Assembly (NCBI GenBank): GCA_030746295.1
Contig: JASLMY010000002.1
Span: 1-64,000, forward strand
Source: Alphaproteobacteria bacterium
GTDB lineage: Bacteria > Pseudomonadota > Alphaproteobacteria > GCA-2731375
Direction: 5' to 3'
Length of the DNA: 64,000 nucleotides
Below the pieces are notes generated by a model. The model worked only from the letters and a program-made list of their open reading frames with translations, ran no database searches and was not told the origin of the DNA. Shown in pieces: positions 50,089 to 58,811 of the stretch. Positions within the stretch are counted from its first letter, which is position 1; each line of letters starts with the position of its first letter. A program made the translations under genes and the position numbers.

Positions 50089-51792
50089 GTGCGCCAGTTC
50101 CTGTTCGCCCTAACTCTCACGCTGCCGGCGCTGGCCGGGGCCGAGGCCGCCGAGCGGCGCCATGAGATCTTCCACCCCGTCGGCGCGAAGCACGGCATGG
50201 TGGCGAGCCAGGAGGCGCGCGCGACCCGGATCGGCGTCGAGGTCCTGCGCCAGGGCGGCAACGCGGTCGACGCCGCGGTCGCGGTCGGCTTCGCGCTCGC
50301 CGTCACGCTGCCCAACGCCGGCAACCTCGGCGGCGGCGGCTTCATGCTGATCCACGACGCCGCCAAGGGCGAAACCGTGGCGATCGACTACCGAGGGACG
50401 GCACCGGCGGCCGCCAGCGCCGATATGTTCCTGGATACGGCCGGCAAGGTCGACAAGAAGAAGGCCCGCTTCAGCCACCACAGCGTCGGCGTGCCGGGCA
50501 CGGTGGCGGGCCTGGCACTGGCGCTGGAGCGTCACGGCACGTGGCCCTTGGCCCGGGCGATGGCGCCGGCGATGCGGTTGGCCGGGGCCGGCATCATCGT
50601 CGATCCGGCGCTCGCCCGCTCGCTGAAACGGGGCGCGAAACGGCTTGGCCGGTGGCCGGCGAGCCGTGCCATCTTTCTCGACGGCGAGGGCCGCCCCTGG
50701 CCCGCGGGCGCGAAGCTGCGACAGGGCGACCTCGCCCGCTCGTTGCGGGCGATTGCCGCCGAAGGTCCCAAAGCCTTCTATGAGGGCTGGATCGCCGACG
50801 GCATCGCGGCCGAGATGGCGGCGAACGGCGGGCCGATGACCAAGGCCGACCTCGCCGCTTACCGGGCCGTCGTCCGCGCCCCCGTCACCGGCAGCTATCG
50901 CGGCTACGAGATCCGCTCGATGCCGCCGCCGAGCTCGGGCGGCGTGCACTTGGTGCAGATCTTGAACCTGCTGGAGGGCTATCCCCTCGGCCAGCTCGGC
51001 GCTGGCGGGGCCGAGAGCATTCACCTGATGGCGGAGGCGATGAAGCTCGCCTATGCCGACCGCAGCCAACATCTGGGCGATCCCGACCACTGGCGGGTGC
51101 CGATCCGGGGCCTGACCTCGAAAGCCTACGCGGCGGCCCTGGCGGAGGGCATCGACCCCTCCCGGGCGCGGCCGGCGACGGAGATCGCGCCCGGCAAGCC
51201 CCAGCCCTACGAGAGCGCCCAGACGACGCATTTCTCGGTCATGGACGGGGCCGGCAACGTCGTCTCCAACACCACGACGCTCAACTTCGGCTACGGCACC
51301 GGCATCGTCGCCGCCGGCACGGGCATCCTGCTCAACAACGAGATGGACGACTTCTCGGCCAAGCCCGGCGTGCCCAACGCCTACGGCCTGGTCGGCGGGG
51401 CGGCGAACGCGATTGCCGCCGGCAAGCGGCCCTTGAGCTCGATGACGCCGACGATTCTGTTCCGCGACGGCAAGCCCTGGCTCGCCACCGGCAGCCCCGG
51501 CGGCAGCCGCATCATCACCACGGTGCTGCAGGTGATCCTCAACATGGTCGACCATGAGATGAACATCGCCGCCGCCACCGCCGCACCCCGCGTCCACCAC
51601 CAGTGGCTGCCCGACGAGATCCGCATCGAGACCGGGATCAGCCCCGACACGGTCCGCCTCCTCGAAGCCAAGGGCCACAAGGTCGTGGTCAAGCGGGCGA
51701 TGGGCAGCACCCAGTCGATCGTCGCCACCGCCAACGGCTTCGAAGGCGCCTCCGACCCCCGCCGCCCCGGCGCCTTGACGCTCGGCTACTGA
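50089..51792 (+). CDS. ggt: gamma-glutamyltransferase
   Basis: A 567-residue periplasmic N-terminal-nucleophile hydrolase that hydrolyses gamma-glutamyl bonds of glutathione. It has a signal peptide (LFALTLTLPALAGAEA, cleavage near residue 20). The autoprocessing site is AQTTHFSVMD, with the nucleophile threonine at the start of TTHFSV (about residue 381). Other substrate-contact signatures are NAGNLGGGGFM, MPPPSSGG and PGGSRIITT. The start is a GTG at 50089, GGGAGG upstream. Confidence 0.95.
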   Translation: MRQFLFALTLTLPALAGAEAAERRHEIFHPVGAKHGMVASQEARATRIGVEVLRQGGNAVDAAVAVGFALAVTLPNAGNLGGGGFMLIHDAAKGETVAIDYRGTAPAAASADMFLDTAGKVDKKKARFSHHSVGVPGTVAGLALALERHGTWPLARAMAPAMRLAGAGIIVDPALARSLKRGAKRLGRWPASRAIFLDGEGRPWPAGAKLRQGDLARSLRAIAAEGPKAFYEGWIADGIAAEMAANGGPMTKADLAAYRAVVRAPVTGSYRGYEIRSMPPPSSGGVHLVQILNLLEGYPLGQLGAGGAESIHLMAEAMKLAYADRSQHLGDPDHWRVPIRGLTSKAYAAALAEGIDPSRARPATEIAPGKPQPYESAQTTHFSVMDGAGNVVSNTTTLNFGYGTGIVAAGTGILLNNEMDDFSAKPGVPNAYGLVGGAANAIAAGKRPLSSMTPTILFRDGKPWLATGSPGGSRIITTVLQVILNMVDHEMNIAAATAAPRVHHQWLPDEIRIETGISPDTVRLLEAKGHKVVVKRAMGSTQSIVATANGFEGASDPRRPGALTLGY

Positions 51793-51809
51793 GGGCGGAC
51801 CAAGTCGGC

Positions 51810-52580
51810 TCAAATCGTCTCCGGCGCCGAGATCGGCTCGGCGTTGGCCGCAAGCCAGCGACGCAGGTCGGCGAAGTCGTCGAAGACCGCGTCGGCGCCG
51901 TCGTTGCCGGTGGCAATGGCGACGCCGTCATGGCGTTTTTGCAGCGTCACCATGCCGATGGCCCGGCCGCCGGCGACGTCGGCGGCGGCATCATCGCCGA
52001 TCATCCAGACCTCGGCGGGCGCCACCTGCAGCTTCGAGAGCGCCAGGCGGAAGGGCGCGAAGGCCGGCTTGTCGACGCCGGCCTCTTCCGAAGTGACGAC
52101 GAAGTCGAAGCAGTCATCGAGGCCGAAGTAGATCAGTTTTCGGAACTGGATCTGCGAGGTGAGGTCAGTGATGATCGCGGTGGCGATGCCGGCGCTCCTG
52201 AGGTCGAGAACGAACTCCTTGACCTCCGGGAAGAGCTTGGAGGCGGCGAGGAAGCTGCGCCAATAGGTCTGCTCCAGATCGAGCGTCATCAGGAGCTGGG
52301 TCTTCATGCCCAAGAGCTCGATGGCGCGCTGGTAGTAGAGCAGCCGGCTGTGCGAGCTGGCGGTCTCGCCGAGCTGGCGCTTGACCGCCTCGCGGGCCTC
52401 GCCGAAGGCCTCGCGAAAGCGCCGCTCGTCGACGCCCAACAGCTTGCAGGCCTTGGCCTCGGCCGCCGCCAATGCGGCCCGGTGCGCCGGCTCGTAAGGG
52501 TAGAGCGTGTTGTCGGTATCGAATACGACGGCGCTGGGCGGACCCGCCAAGGCCCCGTCGCGCCGGATCTCTAACGCCAT
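51810..52580 (-). CDS. HAD-superfamily hydrolase
   Basis: A 256-residue HAD phosphatase, the last gene of the glycan locus. Motif I is VVFDTDNTLYPYE (nucleophile Asp near residue 20; D-x-D), motif II the TDLTSQ strand, motif III K in VDKPAF and motif IV GDDAAADVAGG. A helical cap lies between motifs I and II. It likely removes a phosphate from a sugar or polyol phosphate. Its start overlaps the end of the fused membrane protein by 10 bp (52571-52580). Confidence 0.9.
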   Translation of the reverse strand: MALEIRRDGALAGPPSAVVFDTDNTLYPYEPAHRAALAAAEAKACKLLGVDERRFREAFGEAREAVKRQLGETASSHSRLLYYQRAIELLGMKTQLLMTLDLEQTYWRSFLAASKLFPEVKEFVLDLRSAGIATAIITDLTSQIQFRKLIYFGLDDCFDFVVTSEEAGVDKPAFAPFRLALSKLQVAPAEVWMIGDDAAADVAGGRAIGMVTLQKRHDGVAIATGNDGADAVFDDFADLRRWLAANAEPISAPETI

Positions 52581-54658
52581 AGCCGCATCCTCAAGGCCTG
52601 ATCGATCTGCACCAGCGAGATCAGCTGCATGATGCCCAGCATGTGCGGCCGCCAGGCCGGCGCCCGGTCCAGAAGCTCGTCCAGGTGCGGGATCAGGATG
52701 CCGGCGGCAAGGCGGACGTCGTCCGCTACCACCTCGCCCTCCACCATCAGCCGCACCATCGTCCCCTCCTCCATGAGGTCGACGTCGAGGCGAAGCCCGC
52801 AGACCCCGATCAGGGTTCGCACCAAGGCCTCGTAGGAGACCCCGTGCCGCAGCACCGCCTCCAGCCGGAGCTGCGATTCGGCGAGCGGCTCGGGGCTCTC
52901 CAGCAGCTCCGGATTGATCGGCGCCAGGCGGAAGACGATGTCGGCATCGCGCGCCTGCGGCTCGATATAGCGCTCGGCGTCGGGGCGGCGGCGTTCGATG
53001 GCGGCGCTCACCTCGTCGGCCGTCTGGCCGCGCCGGCCGGTGTCGCGCGCCAGCTTCCAGTGCCGGCGCAAGCCCTCGTCGACCTCGAGAAAGATGCCGA
53101 TGTCGAGCCGGGCCACCAGCTCGGGCGAATAGAGGGTGTGCAGGCCGGCGACGATGACGACGTCGTTGGCGGCCAGCGGCTCGGGCAGGCTGAAACGGCC
53201 GCTGGCGTGGTCGTAGCGCCGGCCGCTGACGGTCTCGCCCTCGAAGAGCGCCACCACGTCGGCGGTAAAGCGAAGCAAGTCGTTGGCCCGGGGGTTGAGA
53301 TGGGTCAGCGCCTTCCACATCGGCGCCTCGCGCTCCCACAGGTGATAGTCGTCGCCGGTGACGTGGACCACCGAGCGGTCGCCGAAGATGCCCGCCAACG
53401 CCAGCGCCAGCGTGCTCTTGCCGGTGCCGGAATCACCGCTGATGCCGATCCCGAGCGGCCGCCGGCCCAAGCGGTAGAAGTCGTTGCGGGCGATGCCGCG
53501 GCGAGACATCTGCAAGGCCAGGACGACGCCGGTGACGCTCATCAGCGTCAGCCAGAGCGAGCGCAGATGCGGCGACAACTGCTCGGCCAGCGCCAGCCCC
53601 TGGCTGGAGAGGTCGAGCGCCGCCAGGGGAATTGCCGCCCCCTGGCTGAAGAGCACGTGATAGGGCAGCAGCAGGGCCGCGAAGATGCCGGTCAGGACCG
53701 CCGCCGGTGCCCCCATCTGCTGTTGATGCACGGCGAGGAAGGGGATCACCCAGAGATACCAGCCGACCGAGGCCGGCGTCATCAGCACGACGACGAAGAA
53801 GGCGACGCCCAGGATCGCCACCAGCAGGTCGAAGTTTATCCGCCGCAGCCGCCAGGCCGCGTAAAGCACCAAGAGATAGACGAGCGGCGTCAGATAGATC
53901 CGGACGCCGCCGCCGAGCTCGACCGAGAGCTGATAGACCTTGGCGATCTCGGGGCTGCCGAAGGTCATGCTGACGAAGCCCGGCGACAGGAGATAGGGCA
54001 GCTCGACAACCAACAGGGCGAAGACGGCGGCGCTGACGAAGGGCACCGCCAGGTCCCGCAGGCGCTTGTTGTTCCAGAGATAGATGAGCAGCAGCGGTGC
54101 CGCCAGCAGCATCGACAGCTTGGCCGCGACGGCGAGCCCGATCGCCGCCCCTGCGGGCCGGGCCGCCTCGCGCTTGAGCAGGAGCAGCGACAGCATCATC
54201 AGCGCCAGCGGCACGAAGTCGGTCTGGCCGTGCCAATAGGTGACGTAGAGGGCGATCGGCGAAAGCCAGTAGTAGAGCATCAGGGGGCGCAGGCGATCCT
54301 CGTAGAGCCGCGCCAGGACCGCCAGGATGGCGAGATCGGCAGCCAAGAGCGAGAGCCGGAAGCCGATACCGGCGAAGATGTCGAGGCCCAGCACCCGATC
54401 CATGAGCGTGCCGACGAGGACCCCCGGCAGGTGCGCCAGGAACATCACCACGCCATAGGGAAAGGCCAGGGAATCGCCGCCGGCGGCGAGGTACGCGGTC
54501 CAGGGATCGAGCCCCGGCTGGGCGATCCAGAACTGGATGAAAGGCACGAACCAGGTCGTCTGCACCTCCGGCGCCACCAAAATCACCAGCGCCAGTTTCA
54601 CGCCCAAGCCGGCGCGGAAGAGCGGCTGCCGCCAGAGCTGTCGCGCCGTTAGAGCCAA
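52571..54658 (-). CDS. GT-C-like membrane protein fused to a uridine-kinase-like P-loop domain
   Basis: A 695-residue fusion. Residues 1-385 hold about ten membrane helices and resemble GT-C glycosyltransferases that use polyprenyl-phosphate sugars (YWHGQTDFVPLALMML near 141-156, typical of mannosyltransferase-type GT-C). From residue 400 a soluble P-loop kinase follows: Walker A GDSGTGKS (408-415), acidic GDDYHLW (435-441) and YDHASGRFSLPEP, matching uridine kinase/phosphoribulokinase folds. The C-terminal 100 residues are an extra small domain. The ATG at 54658 overlaps the previous gene by 10 bp. I know of no described protein of this composition. Confidence 0.85.
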   Translation of the reverse strand: MALTARQLWRQPLFRAGLGVKLALVILVAPEVQTTWFVPFIQFWIAQPGLDPWTAYLAAGGDSLAFPYGVVMFLAHLPGVLVGTLMDRVLGLDIFAGIGFRLSLLAADLAILAVLARLYEDRLRPLMLYYWLSPIALYVTYWHGQTDFVPLALMMLSLLLLKREAARPAGAAIGLAVAAKLSMLLAAPLLLIYLWNNKRLRDLAVPFVSAAVFALLVVELPYLLSPGFVSMTFGSPEIAKVYQLSVELGGGVRIYLTPLVYLLVLYAAWRLRRINFDLLVAILGVAFFVVVLMTPASVGWYLWVIPFLAVHQQQMGAPAAVLTGIFAALLLPYHVLFSQGAAIPLAALDLSSQGLALAEQLSPHLRSLWLTLMSVTGVVLALQMSRRGIARNDFYRLGRRPLGIGISGDSGTGKSTLALALAGIFGDRSVVHVTGDDYHLWEREAPMWKALTHLNPRANDLLRFTADVVALFEGETVSGRRYDHASGRFSLPEPLAANDVVIVAGLHTLYSPELVARLDIGIFLEVDEGLRRHWKLARDTGRRGQTADEVSAAIERRRPDAERYIEPQARDADIVFRLAPINPELLESPEPLAESQLRLEAVLRHGVSYEALVRTLIGVCGLRLDVDLMEEGTMVRLMVEGEVVADDVRLAAGILIPHLDELLDRAPAWRPHMLGIMQLISLVQIDQALRMRLWR

Positions 54659-55236
54659 CGTTCCGGGGTCTTGCTGCAGACGGCATCGAAGGCGATGCCG
54701 AGACCGTCGATGGTCCGGCGCATGGCCTCGATCTCAGCTTCGGCGTCGCGGCCTTGGAGCTCGGGCGAGACCAGGCAGAGCTTGAAGCCGGCCGCCTTCA
54801 GCCGGCGAGCATCCGTTGCCTCGAGCGGGAAGCGGGTGAAGCAGTCGACCCAGACCCAGTCGATCCGGCCGGCGAGCGAGAGGGCGGTGTCGACGGTCTC
54901 GAATTCGGAGACCCGAACGGCACACCGGCTCTCGCCGCGATTCGCAGTGCGGACGAGGAACGGGAACGACTGGTCGAGAAAGAAGAAATCCTCAATGCCG
55001 CGGGCCGCCATCAGCGCCAGCAGGCGGTCTTCCAGGCCTTCCTCCTTGACGTTCAAGATCAGAAAGCGGTGTCGGTAGACTTCGAGCCAAGCCTCGAACA
55101 ACTCACCGTCTTGAAAGGGGTCGTGGTGGATGATCAGGTCGGGGCCGCGGCTTCGGATATCGACCTCGACACCCCACTCGGCGGGTGTCGCCGCCAGCTC
55201 GGCAGGCGTGTTGCGGCGGTGCCGGATCAGGATCAT
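54649..55236 (-). CDS. GDPD/PI-PLC-like phosphodiesterase
   Basis: A 195-residue protein of the glycerophosphodiester phosphodiesterase superfamily, shorter than usual. The lead RHRRNTPAEL replaces the typical HRG motif, with E and D in GVEVDIR and LIIHHDPFQDG as further active-site residues; the later KTPERWL ends the barrel. The degenerate first histidine leaves activity open. It overlaps the GT2 gene by 4 bp (ATGA) and the fusion gene by 10 bp. Confidence 0.75.
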   Translation of the reverse strand: MILIRHRRNTPAELAATPAEWGVEVDIRSRGPDLIIHHDPFQDGELFEAWLEVYRHRFLILNVKEEGLEDRLLALMAARGIEDFFFLDQSFPFLVRTANRGESRCAVRVSEFETVDTALSLAGRIDWVWVDCFTRFPLEATDARRLKAAGFKLCLVSPELQGRDAEAEIEAMRRTIDGLGIAFDAVCSKTPERWL

Positions 55237-55946
55237 GCGGGCCCCTTCAAGCGACGGCGCAAGTCGAGGCTATAGCGCATGGTGCGTTTGATAAAGCGGA
55301 GCTTGGCGCGCCAGTCCACGTTCCAATGCGAGACGCCGTGCGCCCGCTCGCCGAACCGAACCGGGAACCGGGCCACGCGGAGGCCCTGCACCTTGGCCTG
55401 GTAGTAGGCGTAGAGGTCGAGCGAGAAGTCGTCCGGCGGATGATCCCAAGTCTCGAAGAAAGCCCGCGGGAAGATCGTCGGCTGGGCGTTGATGTCCCAC
55501 ATCGGCCGGCCCAGCAGCAGGGTCTCGAAGCCGGCCATGCCGGCGGTGAAGACGACGTCGGCGAGCGGCCGGCCGTAGCGCCGCCCCTTGACGAAGAGGC
55601 GGCCCGGTGCGGCCGCCGCCTCGAAGAGGGCGAGGCCCGAAAGCGCATCGCCCGGGTCGGTCTGCAAATCCGCGTGCGTCCAGGCCAGCAGCTCGCCCCG
55701 GGCGGCGGCGAGACCGGCCAGGATGCCGTGGCCGTAGCCCCGGTTGACCTCGACCCGGACGGTCTCGAGATAGGCGCGGCCGGCGGCGGCTTCGGCCAAG
55801 AGGGCTGGGCTCTCGTCGTCGGAGCCGTTGTCGACCAGCACGACCTCGACGTCATCGCAACCCATCACCTCGTCGAGCCGGCCCAACAGGAGCGGCAGGT
55901 TGGCCGCCTCGTTGTAGCAGGGGATGACGAGCGACAGCGCCGTCAT
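55233..55946 (-). CDS. family 2 glycosyltransferase
   Basis: A 237-residue GT-A fold enzyme of the dolichol-phosphate-mannosyltransferase class. It opens SLVIPCYNEAANLPLLL, with VLVDNGSDDES (first Asp pair) and HADLQTDPGD (the metal-binding D-x-D/DADLQ region). The tail lacks membrane helices, so it is soluble or peripheral. Such enzymes load a sugar onto a polyprenyl phosphate for GtrA-type flipping. ATGA overlap with gtrA (55943-55946). Confidence 0.9.
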   Translation of the reverse strand: MTALSLVIPCYNEAANLPLLLGRLDEVMGCDDVEVVLVDNGSDDESPALLAEAAAGRAYLETVRVEVNRGYGHGILAGLAAARGELLAWTHADLQTDPGDALSGLALFEAAAAPGRLFVKGRRYGRPLADVVFTAGMAGFETLLLGRPMWDINAQPTIFPRAFFETWDHPPDDFSLDLYAYYQAKVQGLRVARFPVRFGERAHGVSHWNVDWRAKLRFIKRTMRYSLDLRRRLKGPA

Positions 55947-56323
55947 GGCCGGAAGACGATGAATTTCATGCCGACGAAGTTCAAGCTGGCCGAGACCCCG
56001 GTGGCGACGACGAAGGCGAAGCCGAGGCCCGGCGTCGAGACCCCGACGAGCGCGACCACGGCGGCGTTGACGCCGACATTGATCACCAGCGTCGTCAGGT
56101 AGAGCGCGAGGAAGTGCCAGAACCGACCCTGAGTGCCGGCGGCATCGAAGGTCCAGAAGCGGTTCGCCAGGTAGGCGAAGAAGGTGCCGGCGACGAAACC
56201 CAGCCCCTTGGCCGGATCGATCGGCAGCCCGAGCGCGAGGCAAAGGGTATAGGTGGCGAAGTCGACCAGCACCGTCGTCGAGCCGACGATGAGGAAGCGG
56301 CGGAGCTGCACCGAGGTGCTCAA
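55943..56323 (-). CDS. GtrA family membrane protein
   Basis: A 126-residue protein with four membrane helices (RRFLIVGSTTVLVDFATYTL, GLGFVAGTFFAYLANRFWTF, LALYLTTLVINVGVNAAVVA, GFAFVVATGVSASLNFVGMK), the standard GtrA form. GtrA is thought to flip a polyprenyl-phosphate-linked sugar to the periplasm, often next to a GT2. The start is a TTG at 56323 overlapping the nucleotidyltransferase stop (TTGA); GtrA proteins have about 130 residues, which rules out the longer open frame. Confidence 0.9.
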   Translation of the reverse strand: MSTSVQLRRFLIVGSTTVLVDFATYTLCLALGLPIDPAKGLGFVAGTFFAYLANRFWTFDAAGTQGRFWHFLALYLTTLVINVGVNAAVVALVGVSTPGLGFAFVVATGVSASLNFVGMKFIVFRP

Positions 56324-57981
56324 GGGGCGCTCCCCGGCAACGGCGGCCGGCACGGCTGATAGCGCTTCTCCAGCGCCGCCACGGCGTCGGCCGGTACGTC
56401 GCCGTCGGCCGCCAGCGAATAGGGGTGGCTCGGCCATTTGTGGAAGCAGGACTGCCAGTACTCGAAGCTCCGAAGCTCCTCCGGCGTGCCCCAGCAGAGG
56501 TAGTGGTCGATCTCGAAGAGGCGGACGTCGAGGCCCATCTGGATGGCGTCGTTGATGCAGGTGTCGACGTAGAACTCGCCGTTGACCCGGGCCTCGCGGT
56601 CGATCATGGCCTCGGCCGCGGCGGCGAAGTCGCGGGCCCGCTTGAAGGTGAAGGTGCCGATCACGATCGGATCGCTCTCGGGTGCCGCCAGCGGCACCTT
56701 GACCGATACGCCCCGCACGCGGCCCGCCGCATCGGCCTCGATCCAGCCATACATCTCGGGTCGGCGGGCAGCGGGCGGATGGCGCCGCGCCGCCCAGACG
56801 ACGACGTCGGCCGCATCGTCCGCCAGCAGCGCTTGCAGGCCCCCGGCATCATAGAGGGCGCCGGTGTCGCAGGCCGCGATGGTTAGTGGCGCTTCTGGAT
56901 CGACGCCCTCCAGCGCCAAGAGGCAGGTCCGGGCCTGGCCGTCGGTGGCCGCGTCCAGAAGGACGATGCGGCACTCCGGGAAGGCCCCTCGCAACGCCGC
57001 CTCGACCGCCGGACGCTCGGAGAGCTCGCGGCGCAGCGCGAAGACGTGCGCTTCCGCGCGCGGCAAGTCGCGCGCCGCCTGCACCGCCATCGGCTTGCCG
57101 GAGACCGGGATCAGGGGCTTCGGCCGGTCGTAGCCCTCGGCCTCGAAGCGGCTGCCGAGCCCGGCCATCGGCATCAGGACGGTGCCCGCCTGCGCCGGCC
57201 CCGCACCCTCGGCCGGTTTGGCGAGCCTCCCGAAAGCCTCGGACCAAGACCGGTATTCGGCCAGGTCCTCGGGCGTGCCCCACTGCATGAAGTGTTGCAG
57301 CTCGTAGACCGCGACGCGGCGCCCATCCGCCAGCAGCGGCTTGTAGGTCAGGCTGACGTAGTACTCGTCGTTGACCGAGAGGCCTTGCCCCATGGTGCGC
57401 CGAAAGGCGTCCAGCATCAGCGCGCCCGAGCGGTAGTAGTAGGTGCCGCTGGAGGCGAACTCGGCCATCGGCGTCGCCGTGAAGGGCTGCTTTTCCTGGA
57501 TGTCCGTGGCCCAGCCGTCCACATCGCGCACATAGGCGTAGTTGGTCGAGCCCAGCATGTGCGGATGGAAGCCGCGATAGCAGGCGACGGCGCCGTCGGC
57601 CGCACTCCGAGCGACGAAGTTCCGGAAATGGTCGAAGTCCCAATAACAGGCGAAGTCGCAGTAGTTGACGATCACGGGCGCGTCCGGGTCGATGGCGTCG
57701 GCGGCTTCGAGGACGGCGTGCACGGGGCCGAGACGGTGTGGTTGGATGGCGACGATCCGGGCACCGGGCGCGATCGCCTCCAGGGTTTCTTTCATATCGT
57801 AGTCGGCAGCGGCCAGGTGCTCGGCGTTGCAAACGAAGACGAAGCTGTCGGCGCCGGGGAAGAGGTCGACGACATGGGCGATGATCGGCTTGCCGTCGAC
57901 CTCGACGAGCGGCTTGGGCACGGTAAAGCCCGCGCGCCGAAAGCGCTCGCCGAAGCCGGACATGGGAATGACAATCTGCAT
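56320..57981 (-). CDS. protein with two tandem NTP-transferase domains
   Basis: A 553-residue cytosolic sugar/polyol-phosphate nucleotidyltransferase made of two homologous halves. Half 1 starts IPMSGFGERFRRAGFTVPKPL (about residue 5) and half 2 MPMAGLGSRFEAEGYDRPKPL (about 270). Each ends with a WGTPEDL or WGTPEEL signature followed by a YxxW helix (near 245 and 520). Both have the nucleotide-binding G-x-G-x-R-F and the PKPL lysine, and both keep a metal-binding Asp region (NYCDFA; AACDTG). The ATG at 57981 has an alternative GTG at 57999. A 14-bp palindrome sits just upstream (57994-58007). Confidence 0.87.
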   Translation of the reverse strand: MQIVIPMSGFGERFRRAGFTVPKPLVEVDGKPIIAHVVDLFPGADSFVFVCNAEHLAAADYDMKETLEAIAPGARIVAIQPHRLGPVHAVLEAADAIDPDAPVIVNYCDFACYWDFDHFRNFVARSAADGAVACYRGFHPHMLGSTNYAYVRDVDGWATDIQEKQPFTATPMAEFASSGTYYYRSGALMLDAFRRTMGQGLSVNDEYYVSLTYKPLLADGRRVAVYELQHFMQWGTPEDLAEYRSWSEAFGRLAKPAEGAGPAQAGTVLMPMAGLGSRFEAEGYDRPKPLIPVSGKPMAVQAARDLPRAEAHVFALRRELSERPAVEAALRGAFPECRIVLLDAATDGQARTCLLALEGVDPEAPLTIAACDTGALYDAGGLQALLADDAADVVVWAARRHPPAARRPEMYGWIEADAAGRVRGVSVKVPLAAPESDPIVIGTFTFKRARDFAAAAEAMIDREARVNGEFYVDTCINDAIQMGLDVRLFEIDHYLCWGTPEELRSFEYWQSCFHKWPSHPYSLAADGDVPADAVAALEKRYQPCRPPLPGSAP

Positions 57982-57993
57982 GGGCACGGGCCG

Positions 57994-58007
57994 AATCACT
58001 AGTGATT
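57994..58007. promoter_or_regulatory. perfect 14-bp palindrome upstream of the double nucleotidyltransferase gene
   Basis: AATCACTAGTGATT is an exact palindrome 13 bp before the ATG at 57981. On the minus strand a CATAAT lies just before it (58012-58007), so it may be an operator next to a -10 box. It sits in the only gap (83 bp) of the locus, where an internal promoter would be sensible. Confidence 0.4.
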
Positions 58008-58064
58008 ATGCACGCTCGGCCAGCACCGCCAGCAGCAAAAACGGACCTGCAAGAAAGATCGGGC

Positions 58065-58811
58065 TCAATCCTTCGACACCGGCACGATCGAGGCGCCGCC
58101 CGGCACCTGCTCGGTCGCGGTCAACTCGATCAGGCTGACGTTGACCCGCCAAGGTGTGTCGAGCACGAAGAGCACGGCATCGGCGCAGTCCTCGGCGGTC
58201 AGGATCTCGAAGTCGTCGCGCATGGCGGCGGCACGGGCCTTGTCGCCGGCGGCGGCGATCTCCAGGAACTCGGTCTGGGCGCGCCCGGGGCAAACCTCGC
58301 TGACGCGAACGCCGCTGCCCTGGAGCTCCAACCTCAAATTCTGGCTCATCAGGTGAATGGCGCCCTTGGAGGCGCCGTAAACGGTAGAGCCGATGGCGTG
58401 CAGGCCGAAGATCGAGCCGATGTTGACGACGTGGCCGCGCTTGCGCGCCACCATCCCCGGCAGCACCGCGTTCAGGACCCGGGCGGTGCCGAGGACGTTG
58501 GTCTCCAGCGTCGCCTCGATATCCTCCCTTGCCGCCTTGTAGAGGGCGCTGAAGCCGAGGCCGACGCCGGCGCTGTTGACGACAATGTCCACTTCCAGAT
58601 CCTCGAGGGCGGCCTCGACCGCGGCGCCGTCGCGGACGTCGAGCAGATGCGCGATGCAACCGGTCTCGGCCACCAACGCATCCAGTCGGTCCCGGCGGCG
58701 GGCGCCCGCATGCACCTCGAGGCCGCGTCCGGCAAGGGCCACCGCCACCGCCCGGCCGATGCCGCTGGAGGCGCCGGTGACGAGGGCACTTCGGTAGTCG
58801 TCGAGGCTCAT
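58065..58811 (-). CDS. SDR-family oxidoreductase
   Basis: A 248-residue classical short-chain dehydrogenase/reductase. The NAD(P)-binding G-x3-G-x-G is VTGASSGIGRAV (about residue 11), the NSAG strand is in VDIVVNSAGVGLG, and the active-site tyrosine and lysine are in STVYGASKGAIHL. The stop overlaps nothing downstream, but the ATG at 58811 overlaps the class II aldolase stop (58808-58811, ATGA). Alone of the locus it precedes an 83-bp gap. It probably reduces or oxidises the aldolase product. Confidence 0.92.
   Translation of the reverse strand: MSLDDYRSALVTGASSGIGRAVAVALAGRGLEVHAGARRRDRLDALVAETGCIAHLLDVRDGAAVEAALEDLEVDIVVNSAGVGLGFSALYKAAREDIEATLETNVLGTARVLNAVLPGMVARKRGHVVNIGSIFGLHAIGSTVYGASKGAIHLMSQNLRLELQGSGVRVSEVCPGRAQTEFLEIAAAGDKARAAAMRDDFEILTAEDCADAVLFVLDTPWRVNVSLIELTATEQVPGGASIVPVSKD

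Noticed and set aside
57994..58007. Possible cloning-vector remnant (AATCACTAGTGA resembles a common TA-vector edge)
   Set aside because: Bases after it (TTATGC) differ from vector sequence and the palindrome sits in a coherent gene context; it is treated as native.
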